From positions 2,914,001 through 2,978,000 of the forward strand of contig NZ_CP176395.1 of the NCBI RefSeq assembly GCF_046244365.1: DNA of 64,000 bases, written 5' to 3'. This document shows, one piece after another, positions 34,888 through 43,906 of the stretch. The translations under genes and the position numbers were made by a program. Source of the DNA: Paenibacillus_V sp046244365. GTDB taxonomy: Bacteria > Bacillota > Bacilli > Paenibacillales > NBRC-103111. How positions within the stretch are numbered: the stretch's first letter is position 1; each line of letters starts with the position of its first letter. The notes beneath the pieces are model-generated. The model saw only the letters and a list, made by a program, of their open reading frames with translations, made no database searches and was not told the origin of the DNA.

Positions 34888-37692
34888 TTGACAATCAGAG
34901 AGCGGGCGGAACGATCCTCGCGATTTCGCCTGCATGCGCTCAAGGTAAACGGATTAACTTCACCGCTCGGCATCGACGACGATGCCGTCCGTTTGTCGTG
35001 GCAATTATCGAGCGAGGAACGGGGCTTCCTCCCGACCGCGGTTCAAGTTTGCGTAGCCGAGTCCGAGCGGCAGCTGCGGGAGGGGACATTCATATGGACG
35101 AACGGCCCGGTTCCGGGCGCCGCATGGTTTGCGGATTACGATGGAGCCCCATTGAAGGGGAAAGCTCGTTATTGTTGGAAAGTGACCGCTTGGGACAGCG
35201 ATGGGCGCTTCGCGGATTCCGAGCCCGCCTGCTGGGATACGGGGCTCTATCCGGATGATTGGACGGCGGACTGGATCTGGAGCTCGACCGAGGTCAAGGT
35301 AAACGATTTCGCCTACTTCCGCAATATCGTCGAGATTCGCACCGAAGTCGCCTATGCCAAGCTTTTCGTCTCCGCGCACAACACTTTACAGGTTTATTTG
35401 GACGGCGAACGGATCGGCGGCTGCGGATCACCAGCCCCTACCAATCCGTGGAAACGCAAGCTGTACATGGCGTACGACGTGACCGAAAGGCTTAAGCCCG
35501 GAGCTTGCTGCCTTGCGGCGGTCGCCCATTATCTCGGCGGCAGCGGCCAGAATTATGTCAACGGACTCCCGGGACTAAGGGCGCAGCTTGAAATCTTGTA
35601 CCGCGATGGGACCCGGCAAACGTGCACGACGGATGAAAGCTGGCAGGTATTGGAGGAAATTCCGCATCAATGCGGAACGCCATATCAACAGAACCGCCGA
35701 CTGTCCGCGATGGAAGTCTATGATGCGGCAAAGCTCGCTCCGGACTGGAACCTTGCGAGCGGTTCTTCCGGGAAGTTCGGCCAAGCCGTGAGGGTCAGAA
35801 TCGGCCGGAAAGATTGGCTGATGAAATGGCAGGAAATTCAGGAAGGCGGCATCGAGGAGGAGATCGCGCCCATCCTTGTCGGCGAAGTCGCTTCGGAGCC
35901 GGAGGATGAGAAGCGGCAAGTGTTCGATGCCGGGAAGATCGTATCGGGATGGCCGAGAATCACGCTGAAAGGATACGCGGGCAAAACCGTCCGGTTCCGT
36001 TATTCCGAAGCGTTGGATCCGGAAGGAACGGTGAAGCGCTATGTCGCCAACGAGACGGCGCCGTTCTATTACGACGAGTACACCATGCGCGGAGATGAAC
36101 GGGAATGCTGGCAGCCGAATTTCTCTTACAAGGCGTTTCGTTACGTCGAGGTAACCGGCTACCCGGAGGCGCTGCTGCCGGGGGACAACCTGACCGTCGT
36201 ATCCGCTCATACCGCGCTTGCGCACGAAGGCCGTTTTCACTGCTCCAGCCCGCTGTTGAACGATTTGTACGCGGCGGCTGTTCAGACGCAGAAAAATAAC
36301 GTGCTCGGCCAGACGGTCGACTGTCCGCACCGCGAGCAGGCGCAATACCTGGCGGATACCGATTTGCAGGCGGAGCTGCTGCTGTACAATTTCGACGCGG
36401 CGAAGACGCTGGAGAAGACGCTCGGCGATTTCGCAGACGCGCAGCTGACGAACGGAACGTTCCCTTTCGTAACGCCGACGAATTACGAAGAGAGGGAGCC
36501 GACCGGGTTCTGCGCCTTCTACAGCGATAGTCCCGAAGGCCGGGGAATTCGCGGCGAGGAGCCCCGGCAGTACGATCCCGAGGGGCATCTGCAAATTCCG
36601 GAATGGGACACGCACTTCTGCACGCTGCTCTGGAAGACGTACCGGTACAGCGGGGACGAGCGTCTGCTGTCGCGGCACTACGAGACGGCGAAACGTCTCG
36701 CCGACTATTTCATGGGCATCGCGGATGCGGAAACCGGTCTGATTCCGTTGGGCAAAGGCTGGCATATCAGCGATTGGCCTTACCCTTCGGTCGAGCACAG
36801 CTCGGACTTTCTGACGGTACTGAATCTGAAGGTGCTTCAAGCCGTTCGAATCGTAGCTGCGATCGCCGGATTGCTGCATCGGCAAGATGAGCAAGAGGCT
36901 TACGCGGCGAAGGCGGACCGGTTGGCGCAGTGCATCCGCATGGAGTTGTACGAGGAGGAAAAGGGCTTGTACCGGGATTGCCGGGGCTCGGACAAAACGC
37001 ACCAGGGCGTGAACGCACTGGCTCTGGCTATCGATGCCGTACCGGAGGCAAGTCGTTCGGCGGCGATCGAGGCCGTGGCAGCCAAGCCCTGGGAATGCAA
37101 AACCGTGCTGTCGATGCCGCTGCTTCGCGTCCTGTTCGAGAACGGCAAAGAAGATGCAGCCTACCGGCTTCTCACTCGCGAAGAATATCCCGGTTGGGGT
37201 TATATGATCCGCGAGGGAGCCGCTACCCTGTGGGAAGGATGGGACGACATCGAATCTCATTGCCACGCATGGAACGGTTACCCGGGGCGTATTCTGCAGG
37301 AATATGTCGCGGGGATCGCGGCGCCGGCGCCGGGCTTCGCCGAAGTGTCTTTCCGTCCCTTCATGCCGGACGAGCTGGTCTTTGCGGAAGCTGCCGTACC
37401 GACGGTTCGCGGGATGCTATGGACTCGCTGGGAGAAGAAAGAGAACGGCCAAGCGAATATTTCCGTTCGCATTCCGACGGGCGTAACCGGAACCATAACG
37501 ATACCTGGCGCTCTCTGCGGGGCCGATGTCCGCATTCTCGAGAATGGACGGCTGATACGGAGCGGCGAAGGCGGAACGGATGAAGCGGGTACGGCGGATG
37601 GCGTCGGAGATTGTTTTTGTTTCCGGACCGTCGACGGCATGGTCATTCGTCTCGATTCGGGTGCCTATGCATTTGAAGTTCGCAGTAACTGA
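34888..37692 (+). CDS. Alpha-L-rhamnosidase, GH78
   Basis: A 934-residue enzyme with N-terminal beta domains (about 1-450), the (alpha/alpha)6 catalytic barrel (about 460-820) and a C-terminal beta-sandwich. The conserved catalytic segment is DCPHREQAQYLADTDLQAE, equivalent to the DCPQRDERLGWTGD region of GH78. Later signatures are LWEGWDDIESHCHAWNGYPG and the GIAAPAPGFAEVSFRP entry to the last domain. It starts with TTG 8 bases after AAGGAGG. No signal peptide is visible, so it hydrolyses terminal rhamnose from imported oligosaccharides. It is probably the last gene of the transporter operon. Confidence 0.93.
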   Translation: MTIRERAERSSRFRLHALKVNGLTSPLGIDDDAVRLSWQLSSEERGFLPTAVQVCVAESERQLREGTFIWTNGPVPGAAWFADYDGAPLKGKARYCWKVTAWDSDGRFADSEPACWDTGLYPDDWTADWIWSSTEVKVNDFAYFRNIVEIRTEVAYAKLFVSAHNTLQVYLDGERIGGCGSPAPTNPWKRKLYMAYDVTERLKPGACCLAAVAHYLGGSGQNYVNGLPGLRAQLEILYRDGTRQTCTTDESWQVLEEIPHQCGTPYQQNRRLSAMEVYDAAKLAPDWNLASGSSGKFGQAVRVRIGRKDWLMKWQEIQEGGIEEEIAPILVGEVASEPEDEKRQVFDAGKIVSGWPRITLKGYAGKTVRFRYSEALDPEGTVKRYVANETAPFYYDEYTMRGDERECWQPNFSYKAFRYVEVTGYPEALLPGDNLTVVSAHTALAHEGRFHCSSPLLNDLYAAAVQTQKNNVLGQTVDCPHREQAQYLADTDLQAELLLYNFDAAKTLEKTLGDFADAQLTNGTFPFVTPTNYEEREPTGFCAFYSDSPEGRGIRGEEPRQYDPEGHLQIPEWDTHFCTLLWKTYRYSGDERLLSRHYETAKRLADYFMGIADAETGLIPLGKGWHISDWPYPSVEHSSDFLTVLNLKVLQAVRIVAAIAGLLHRQDEQEAYAAKADRLAQCIRMELYEEEKGLYRDCRGSDKTHQGVNALALAIDAVPEASRSAAIEAVAAKPWECKTVLSMPLLRVLFENGKEDAAYRLLTREEYPGWGYMIREGAATLWEGWDDIESHCHAWNGYPGRILQEYVAGIAAPAPGFAEVSFRPFMPDELVFAEAAVPTVRGMLWTRWEKKENGQANISVRIPTGVTGTITIPGALCGADVRILENGRLIRSGEGGTDEAGTADGVGDCFCFRTVDGMVIRLDSGAYAFEVRSN

Positions 37693-37850
37693 GCAACAAA
37701 GTGCAGCAATGACAAAGCAATGTTATAGTCAGGATTTGAAGCGCTTACTACAATGGAATCAGGCATGGGCTACAGCTTGGGAATGGTTGATGGAATGATT
37801 TCGCATTCGGATTTGTCAGGTGCATCCTCAATTTGACGGGAGGAATCGAA

Positions 37851-39608
37851 ATGGCCAATGATCACGAACAGGAACTTGCAGTGCAGCCAGCTCTGAAGAT
37901 TAGCAGAAGGAAGATGCTCGCCGCGCTCGGATCGACGGGAGCGGTAGCAGCAATCGGAGGGCTCGGGTTTCCGGTCAAATCGTTCGCCGCTACGACCAAT
38001 ATGGCTAATGTCGACACGATTGCTGCATTGCGAGCTGTAAGCAAATCGGATTATTCGGCAGCGATTGTGTACGGGTATTACGCAGCTGGCGATTGCCGCC
38101 AGCGCGTGTACTACTACGACGCTGCTGATACGACTTCGTCCGATAACGGCGGCTCTGTTATTGTAGCTACCGACGGCGGGCGATGGAAAATCGCGGGCCA
38201 GCGGACATGGACCTGTAAGATGTTCGGCGCCAAGGAAGACGGCACAGATCAGGCTACTGTTCTCGGGGTAGCGATTGCGGCGGCTCAGGCAGCTAACGTC
38301 CCCTTGGAATGGGATGGCAATTTCAGCGTGTCCACCCTCGTCGTTCAAGGCATTTCCGGTCACCATTGGGTCGGTCGCGGCGGACTCATCGGCATTGCGT
38401 CGTCCGCTCAGGATGCCATTCTTCAGTTCATCAACGCGAATGACGTCACGATCAATGGCCGATTTACGATCGACGGAGGCTACAATACGAACTACACGTA
38501 CGGCTTCCACGCCTACACCAATGCTGCCAATCAGGCCACGTCTCTCTATGATCTCACGAACGTCATTATCGTGCGCTGTAAGACCGCTTGGGGTTTCGGC
38601 AATGCGTCTCGTCCGGATGACCTCTGCTCCGAGATTCATATCTGTGGTGGCTATACCTGGGGCTGCCCGCAGTATTTGAAAGCCATCGGCACTCAAACTG
38701 TTATTCAAATCTCTAGCGCTAACTGTATTTCCGGTTACGGCGGCGGCACCGGCTCGTGGACATCGCTTGCTGCCGTTTTGATTGAGTCCCAAGGAGCTAC
38801 GGTTACAATATCCGGTGGTGAAATGATGTGCACCCAGGTTACGTATGACTGCGCCTTCAAGCTTTCGGCCATCGCTGGCGCCACTGCAGGCAACCAATAC
38901 GGCAGTATTACCGTAACCGGTGTCGTAGCAGAAGTCGCATCAGCGCTGTGTTTTACGAATAACAACTCGCTTGCCTCGCCGATCATGGGCGCCTTCACCT
39001 TTACCGGCAGCCGTTTTGTGCTCACGTCAAACACATCCGGAGGCGCCATTCAGACAGACGCATCTTATGCGGGCAAGATCGTCGTTATTGGGAACACTGG
39101 ATTTGCCCCTAGCCCGCGAACGCAATGGAATGCCAACATCGGCAACTCTTCCTGTGCTGTCACAGTTGATTTGCAGTCATTCGGTATGAACTGCCTTCAG
39201 GGCTATGCCGGTATCAACGGCGGTACGCCTGTTGTCCTCGATGGCGACACTGCGGCATGGACAACGTACATCCCAACCGTTACGGCTCAGGTCGGTACGA
39301 TCACCACTTTGGGTTCCGTTAGCGGACGTTATCTCCGGCGTGGCAAAACGATTCTCGTTCGAGCCGACGTTCAAGTAACGACGAAAGGTACGGCAGCCAA
39401 CGGTCTCTTAATCTCACTGCCCTTTACATCGTCGTCGAATAACTATGTCGGCACAGCGTATTCGTACAGTACTGCGAAGTCAGGCGCTGCGTCTATCGTT
39501 CCTTCGGTATCTGGTACGGCCTCGATGAATTGTTGGCAATCCGATGGCACGACGTTCTTTGCAAACGGTTTAAAACTCATCGCTGAAATGGAATATGAAC
39601 TCCCCTGA
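37851..39608 (+). CDS. Tat-exported tailspike-like beta-helix protein
   Basis: The start at 37851 follows GGGAGGAATC. Residues about 18-50 are a twin-arginine signal (SRRKMLAALGSTGAVAAIGG, ending near SFAA). Next is a segment like the head-binding/entry part of phage tailspikes (YYYDAADTTSSDNGGSVIV; FGAKEDGTDQ, the usual start of pectate-lyase-type helices). About 300 residues of short beta-strand repeats follow, then a C-terminal trimer-type domain (GSVSGRYLRRGKTILVRADV; GLLISLPF). The architecture suggests an exported polysaccharide-binding or lyase protein of phage ancestry. Downstream of the rhamnosidase, it may process the same polymer outside the cell. Confidence 0.8.
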   Translation: MANDHEQELAVQPALKISRRKMLAALGSTGAVAAIGGLGFPVKSFAATTNMANVDTIAALRAVSKSDYSAAIVYGYYAAGDCRQRVYYYDAADTTSSDNGGSVIVATDGGRWKIAGQRTWTCKMFGAKEDGTDQATVLGVAIAAAQAANVPLEWDGNFSVSTLVVQGISGHHWVGRGGLIGIASSAQDAILQFINANDVTINGRFTIDGGYNTNYTYGFHAYTNAANQATSLYDLTNVIIVRCKTAWGFGNASRPDDLCSEIHICGGYTWGCPQYLKAIGTQTVIQISSANCISGYGGGTGSWTSLAAVLIESQGATVTISGGEMMCTQVTYDCAFKLSAIAGATAGNQYGSITVTGVVAEVASALCFTNNNSLASPIMGAFTFTGSRFVLTSNTSGGAIQTDASYAGKIVVIGNTGFAPSPRTQWNANIGNSSCAVTVDLQSFGMNCLQGYAGINGGTPVVLDGDTAAWTTYIPTVTAQVGTITTLGSVSGRYLRRGKTILVRADVQVTTKGTAANGLLISLPFTSSSNNYVGTAYSYSTAKSGAASIVPSVSGTASMNCWQSDGTTFFANGLKLIAEMEYELP

Positions 39609-39668
39609 TCCATAATTCTCTGAGCCAGCAATATACAAGCGCATTCATCAATAACAAGCAATATCTTG

Positions 39669-39737
39669 ATAGTAGCGAGGCAGACCACGTGAACCGGCGA
39701 TAACCCGGTCCGGGATTGGGCAGCCCCGGACGATACG
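39669..39737 (+). repeat. Relic copy of the downstream dehydrogenase gene start
   Basis: GATAGTAGCGAGGCAGACC..GGCGATAACCCGGTC resembles 39898-39969 (GATAGAAGCGAGGCAAGCCC..GGCGATAACCCGATC), the ribosome site and first codons of the next gene. The relic's frame is closed by stops. Confidence 0.65.
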
Positions 39738-39745
39738 TCCGGGGC
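39723..39745 (+). terminator. Perfect 10-bp hairpin after the tailspike-like gene
   Basis: GCCCCGGACG and CGTCCGGGGC pair perfectly around ATA. A T-rich but not pure-T stretch follows (CGCTTCCGTTGCTTGG). Confidence 0.55.
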
Positions 39746-39783
39746 CGCTTCCGTTGCTTGGGAAGCGCATCGTCACCGATCTT

Positions 39784-39856
39784 GATATTCCAATTTGATT
39801 ATATCAGTATTGAAATATGTGTATTGGACGTTGAAGGCAGTCAATCATAGAATTGG
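39784..39856 (+). promoter_or_regulatory. Shared regulatory element, copy A (probable LysR-type operator and promoter)
   Basis: The 73 bases align without gaps to 46998-47070, with 61 identities. Conserved parts are GATATTCCA, CAGTATTGAAA, TATTGGACG and GTCAATCATAGAAT. TTGGAC and TAGAAT are 18 bases apart and could be the -35 and -10 boxes; CCAAT..ATTGG words flank the activator region. Its other copy lies between the LysR-type gene and the hydantoinase operon. Confidence 0.75.
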
Positions 39857-39917
39857 AATCGATAACAACGATTTGCATCCACGCGAGGATACTATTCGAT
39901 AGAAGCGAGGCAAGCCC

Positions 39918-40613
39918 ATGAAAACTGGCGATAACCCGATCTGGGAATGGACGGCTCCCGACGAACTGGCTTACCGGATCGGATCTCGTTCCGACGTGCC
40001 GGCGGGATACGTAGAGGTCGGCATTCAAGCGATCGGCATTTGCAGCACAGATCTGCATATTATCCGCGGGACATTGAGGGCGGGCACGCCGCCCTACCCT
40101 CTAGGTCACGAGCTGTCCGGTACGATTGTCAGAATCGGAGCGGGCGTGCCCGAGCGGCTGCTGGGGAAACGCGTATGCGTCGATCCGCTTGTCGGTTGCG
40201 GCATTTGTTCCGCATGCAAGTCGGGAAATAAGCAGCTATGCACGAAGGCTGCCGAGATCGGCATTCATTTGCCTGGAGGTTGGCAGCGTTATATCACCTT
40301 GCCGGCGGATAACGTCTACGAAATTCCCGACGGGATCGGGGACGCGGAAGCGACGCAGATCGAGAACATTCACTGCTGTCTCGGGGGGATCGACAAATTG
40401 GATATTCCCCTCGGAACGTCCGCAGCAGTATTCGGAGACGGCCCATCCGGCCTCTACTTCGTTCAATTGCTGCGCGCCGCCGGTGCGGGCAAGATTGTGC
40501 GCGCCGCTCCATTGATCACCCATACGTTCGAATTTACAAAGTTAGACAAGGCAGCCGCCTTTGCGCAGCAGAAAAATACGGATGCGATCAAAGTCATTGT
40601 AACCGTCACATGA
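39918..40613 (+). pseudogene. Zinc alcohol dehydrogenase with internal deletion
   Basis: The first 190 residues are a normal GroES-like domain with GHELSGTIVRIG and the structural-zinc cysteines in CGICSACKSGNKQLC. They run into the Rossmann fold (AAVFGDGPSGLYFVQLL). After GAGKIV the sequence jumps to a typical C-terminus (APLITHTFEFTKLDKAAAFA..AIKVIV). About 110 residues of the NAD-binding core are missing, giving 231 residues instead of about 340. The frame is still open, so the deletion is in frame. A stable active dehydrogenase is unlikely. It is first after regulatory copy A and 25 bases before the enolase-superfamily gene. Confidence 0.8.
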
Positions 40614-40638
40614 ATATTGAGAATCGGGAGGCTTTCAC

Positions 40639-41799
40639 ATGAAAATCACCAAAATTACCACTCGTCCCATTCGCATACCTTTCCATAAAGGGGAGGTCTG
40701 GTCCAACGGCACCCGATACGGCGCACCCTCTCTGATCGTGCAAATCGAGACCGACGAAGGAATCGTCGGGATCGGCGAATCCGTCGGGCCGACGATCCCG
40801 GTCATTCAGACCGTCGTCGAGAAGGAGTTCGCCCCTTTTCTGCTCGGCAGAGACCCTATGGAGCTGGAATCCATCCTTCAACAGCTCGAAGAATATTGCG
40901 TGAATTGGAAACAGATCGGTTATTACGGTCTCGCCGGCGTGGAGATGGCGCTGCTTGATCTGCGGGGCAAGATTTTGAATACCCCCTTATACAATTTGCT
41001 CGGCGGGCTGCGCAAGAAAGAAGTGGAGTTCTCCGGCTACATCTTCATCGACACGCCCGAGCGGAATGTCGAGGAAGCGATCGGCTTCGTGGAGCGCGGA
41101 TTCCGGGAGCTGAAGCTGAAGGTCGGGCGCGACATCGATCAGGACGTGGAACGGGTGAAAGCCGTGCGCGAAGCCGTCGGGCCGAAGATCAAGATCCGAA
41201 TCGATCCGAATCAGAACTGGAGCGTTCCGACCGCGGTCAAAGCGATCCGCCGCATGGAGAAATACGATCTGCAGATGGTCGAGCAGCCGACCCCATTCCA
41301 CGATGTGGACGCCATGGCGGCCGTCGCCCGGGCGGTGGACGTTCCGATCACCGCGGATGAAGGCTGCGCGACATTGGAGGACGCGCTGCGGCTGATCGAC
41401 AAACGCGCATGCGCTTGCTTCACGGTGTATCCTTCCGAAGCGGGCGGCATTCTCAAAGCGAAGCAGATCGCCGATCTGGCCAGCCACGCCGGCGTATGGT
41501 GCATTACCGGCAGTTGGGCGGAAACGGGAATCGGCACGATGGGCAACGTTCACCTGATTGCCGCGAACCGCAACTTCCCGTTCGGCAACGATACGCATCT
41601 GGATTTCATGACCGGCGACGTGCTCACAATCCCGCTTGTGTTCAACCAAGGCAAGATAGCCGTACCTGATCGTCCCGGACTTGGCATCGAGCTCGATCCG
41701 GGCAAGCTGGCCGCTTTCCGGGCGCCCGAAGAACGGGAAATGGTGTTCTATGACAAGGAAAACCCGAATTTCCAGCCGAGAATCGGAAGAATCTTGTAG
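40639..41799 (+). CDS. Mandelate racemase/muconate lactonizing (enolase superfamily) enzyme
   Basis: The 386-residue protein has the capping domain (about 1-130) and the modified TIM barrel. The KxK acid/base motif is in ELKLKVGRD. Metal ligands are Asp in IRIDPNQNW, Glu in MVEQPTPF and Glu in ITADEGC. Enzymes of this family abstract an alpha proton from carboxylates, for example in sugar-acid dehydration, racemisation or cycloisomerisation. Subgroup residues near the barrel end (SWAETGIG) fit a muconate-cycloisomerase or dipeptide-epimerase-like class rather than the His-Asp sugar-acid dehydratases. The substrate is unknown. GGGAGG precedes the ATG. Confidence 0.88.
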   Translation: MKITKITTRPIRIPFHKGEVWSNGTRYGAPSLIVQIETDEGIVGIGESVGPTIPVIQTVVEKEFAPFLLGRDPMELESILQQLEEYCVNWKQIGYYGLAGVEMALLDLRGKILNTPLYNLLGGLRKKEVEFSGYIFIDTPERNVEEAIGFVERGFRELKLKVGRDIDQDVERVKAVREAVGPKIKIRIDPNQNWSVPTAVKAIRRMEKYDLQMVEQPTPFHDVDAMAAVARAVDVPITADEGCATLEDALRLIDKRACACFTVYPSEAGGILKAKQIADLASHAGVWCITGSWAETGIGTMGNVHLIAANRNFPFGNDTHLDFMTGDVLTIPLVFNQGKIAVPDRPGLGIELDPGKLAAFRAPEEREMVFYDKENPNFQPRIGRIL

Positions 41800-41839
41800 A
41801 GATGGCGTACAAATAACGATTTCCATTACGAGGTGTTGA

Positions 41840-42997
41840 ATGATGAAGCTTGGCATAATCGGCTACGGCGGCCGGATTCACAATGTAGCCGAAGAAATAA
41901 TGAAAGTCGATCCCCAATGCCGGATAAGCGCGATTTGCGATATCCGAAACGAGGAGATTCGGCAGACCTTCGAACGCGAAGGGAGAAGCGATGTTGCCTT
42001 TTACGAATCGCCGGAGGAGCTCGCTAGCTCGAAGCCGGACGGTATCTTGATCGGCACCCGTTGTTCTTCTCATACGGAAGTGGCGCTGAAAGTTTTCCCG
42101 AGCGGCATTCCCGTGTACATGGAGAAGCCGGTGGCGACGACTTATGCCGACCTGCTGCGCCTGAAGGACGGCTACGAGAAGCATAAGCCGCCGGTTATCG
42201 TTTCTTTCCCGCTCAGAGGCATCGTGCATGTCCGTCTGGCCAAGGAAATCGTCGATTCCGGCAAGATCGGCGCCGTCGAGCATGTGCAGGCCGTCAACAA
42301 CGTGCCGTACGGGGACGTTTACTTCCAGCATTGGTACCGGGACAACGCAGAGACGGGCGGGATGTTCCTGCAGAAGGCGACCCACGATTTCGACTGCATC
42401 AATTACTTGCTCGGATTGCGTCCGACAGCCGTCTGCGCGATGACGTCAAAGCGGGTGTTCAACGGCAGCAAGCCGGCTGGACTCACTTGCCCGAATTGCG
42501 GCGAACGTGACGTCTGCATGGATAGTGCCATCCGAAAGCGCTTGCTCGGTGAACCAGCCTTCGGGGAACATTGCGTTTACGGCGAGGATGCTGGGAACGA
42601 GGATTCGGGCAGCGCGATTATCCGGTACGAGAACGGGATGCACGCCTCGTATTCCCAAAATTTTTTCGTCAGAAAAAAAGCGGGTTCCCGCTCCTTCCGG
42701 CTGCTCAGCTATAAAGGAACGCTCGAGTTCGATTTGTATACCAACGTGATCAAAGTATACATGCATCATACGAACAGGGTCGAATCTTACGACATCAACG
42801 CCGACACTGGCGGACACCTGGGCGGCGACACGGTACTGGCCCAACAATTCGTCGCCATGATGCGCGGGGAACGGAGCGCTTTCTCGACGCTGGAAGACGG
42901 CATGCTCAGCGCCTTGATGTGTCTGAAGGCGAAGGATTCCGCGGCTACGGACAGCTTTCAGAAGATCGAATGGCCGGACCCAGCGGAGATCAAGTAA
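41840..42997 (+). CDS. Gfo/Idh/MocA-family oxidoreductase
   Basis: The NAD(P)-binding fold starts GIIGYGGRIHNVAEEI, and the family signature EKPVATT carries the catalytic Lys. The C-terminal domain contains a cysteine-bearing insert (LTCPNCGERDVCMD...GEHCVYGED), four Cys in a metal-site-like pattern seen in some family members. These enzymes oxidise or reduce sugars, inositols and related polyols. It lies 40 bases after the enolase-superfamily gene and probably works in the same pathway. GAGGTG precedes the ATG. Confidence 0.9.
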   Translation: MMKLGIIGYGGRIHNVAEEIMKVDPQCRISAICDIRNEEIRQTFEREGRSDVAFYESPEELASSKPDGILIGTRCSSHTEVALKVFPSGIPVYMEKPVATTYADLLRLKDGYEKHKPPVIVSFPLRGIVHVRLAKEIVDSGKIGAVEHVQAVNNVPYGDVYFQHWYRDNAETGGMFLQKATHDFDCINYLLGLRPTAVCAMTSKRVFNGSKPAGLTCPNCGERDVCMDSAIRKRLLGEPAFGEHCVYGEDAGNEDSGSAIIRYENGMHASYSQNFFVRKKAGSRSFRLLSYKGTLEFDLYTNVIKVYMHHTNRVESYDINADTGGHLGGDTVLAQQFVAMMRGERSAFSTLEDGMLSALMCLKAKDSAATDSFQKIEWPDPAEIK

Positions 42998-43127
42998 GAT
43001 AGACTCTCGATTCGATCAGAAATCGAACGCGAAGCGACCAAGCCCCCGTTTCAGCCGAAAATGCTCGTTCGCTAAAGGCACAAATATGGCGCCGTAGCGG
43101 ACGGGTAGAAAGAGAGAATCGGTCGAT

Positions 43128-43541
43128 ATGCATATCTGGGATTTCGTTCTGATCGCAGTCGTTACGCTGCAGGAGGCTGTCATAGCCTACTTATATTCGC
43201 CGAAATGGAAAGCGCTGATCATCAGCCTTCCCTTTACGTTTACCTTTGCAGCGCTCTCCTTGGGAAAATCCGTTAATGTCGTAAACGTGATCTCGCTTTT
43301 GTTAATGTTTTTGTTCATGCAAGCTGTAAGAGTGCTTTATGTCCGAGTTCGTTGGCCGAATGTCGTATCCATCGCGCTATCGGCCGCGCTTTATGTCGTG
43401 CTTGGCAGTCTCGTCTTTCGGTTCGTTCCCGATAACGAAGCGTTGTTCTGGGGCAGTCTGGCTCTCGTATTTACGCTGGCGGTCGTATTGTTCCGGATTA
43501 TGCCCGCAAGGGAGGAGCCCGGGGAACGGCGCTTCCGGTGA
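43128..43541 (+). CDS. Small four-helix membrane protein A
   Basis: This 137-residue protein is almost entirely hydrophobic, with four predicted helices and a short basic C-terminus (RIMPAREEPGERRFR). It overlaps the next small membrane protein gene by 4 bases (GTGA), implying coupled synthesis, perhaps as a complex. No family was recognised. It lies in the presumed LysR-controlled gene set before the ceramidase-like gene. Confidence 0.65.
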   Translation: MHIWDFVLIAVVTLQEAVIAYLYSPKWKALIISLPFTFTFAALSLGKSVNVVNVISLLLMFLFMQAVRVLYVRVRWPNVVSIALSAALYVVLGSLVFRFVPDNEALFWGSLALVFTLAVVLFRIMPAREEPGERRFR

Positions 43542-43906
43542 GGCTAAAGCTGCCGCTCACTGCGGCGCTCGTTGCCATTCTCGTTTTGTTAAAAGGCCAG
43601 TTGGGCGGAACGATGACTTTTTTTTCGATGGTCGGCGTCTTTGCCGCGTATGAGGCGCGTAAGAGCTTATGGACGATGGGGAGACAAAATACGATTGTCA
43701 TCATGTTTTTGACGCCGATGATGGCGCTGATTTATGCGATGTATCCTTTGCTTGACATCGGAGGCGCGCTGGTGGCGGGCTGGATCGGGTTTGCGCTTGC
43801 TTTCGCGGCGCTTCGAGCGCTAGGGATAATCGCGTCGCTGCAGGATCGGGAGCTCCGTTCGGAACGCAATAATCAACATAAAGGAAAAGAGAGGGATCGA
43901 GCATGA
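43538..43906 (+). CDS. Small membrane protein B
   Basis: A 122-residue protein with about four helices (TAALVAILVLLKGQLGG; TIVIMFLTPMMALIYAM; ALVAGWIGFALAFAALRAL) and a charged C-terminus. It starts with GTG inside the stop of the previous gene. Its last codons overlap the start of the ceramidase-like gene (ATGA overlap). The tight overlaps on both sides mark one operon. The function is unknown. Confidence 0.65.
   Translation: MRLKLPLTAALVAILVLLKGQLGGTMTFFSMVGVFAAYEARKSLWTMGRQNTIVIMFLTPMMALIYAMYPLLDIGGALVAGWIGFALAFAALRALGIIASLQDRELRSERNNQHKGKERDRA

Noticed and set aside
35575..37266. A 563-codon minus-strand frame opposite the rhamnosidase gene
   Set aside because: High-GC antisense frame without start signals; the plus strand encodes a full GH78 enzyme.
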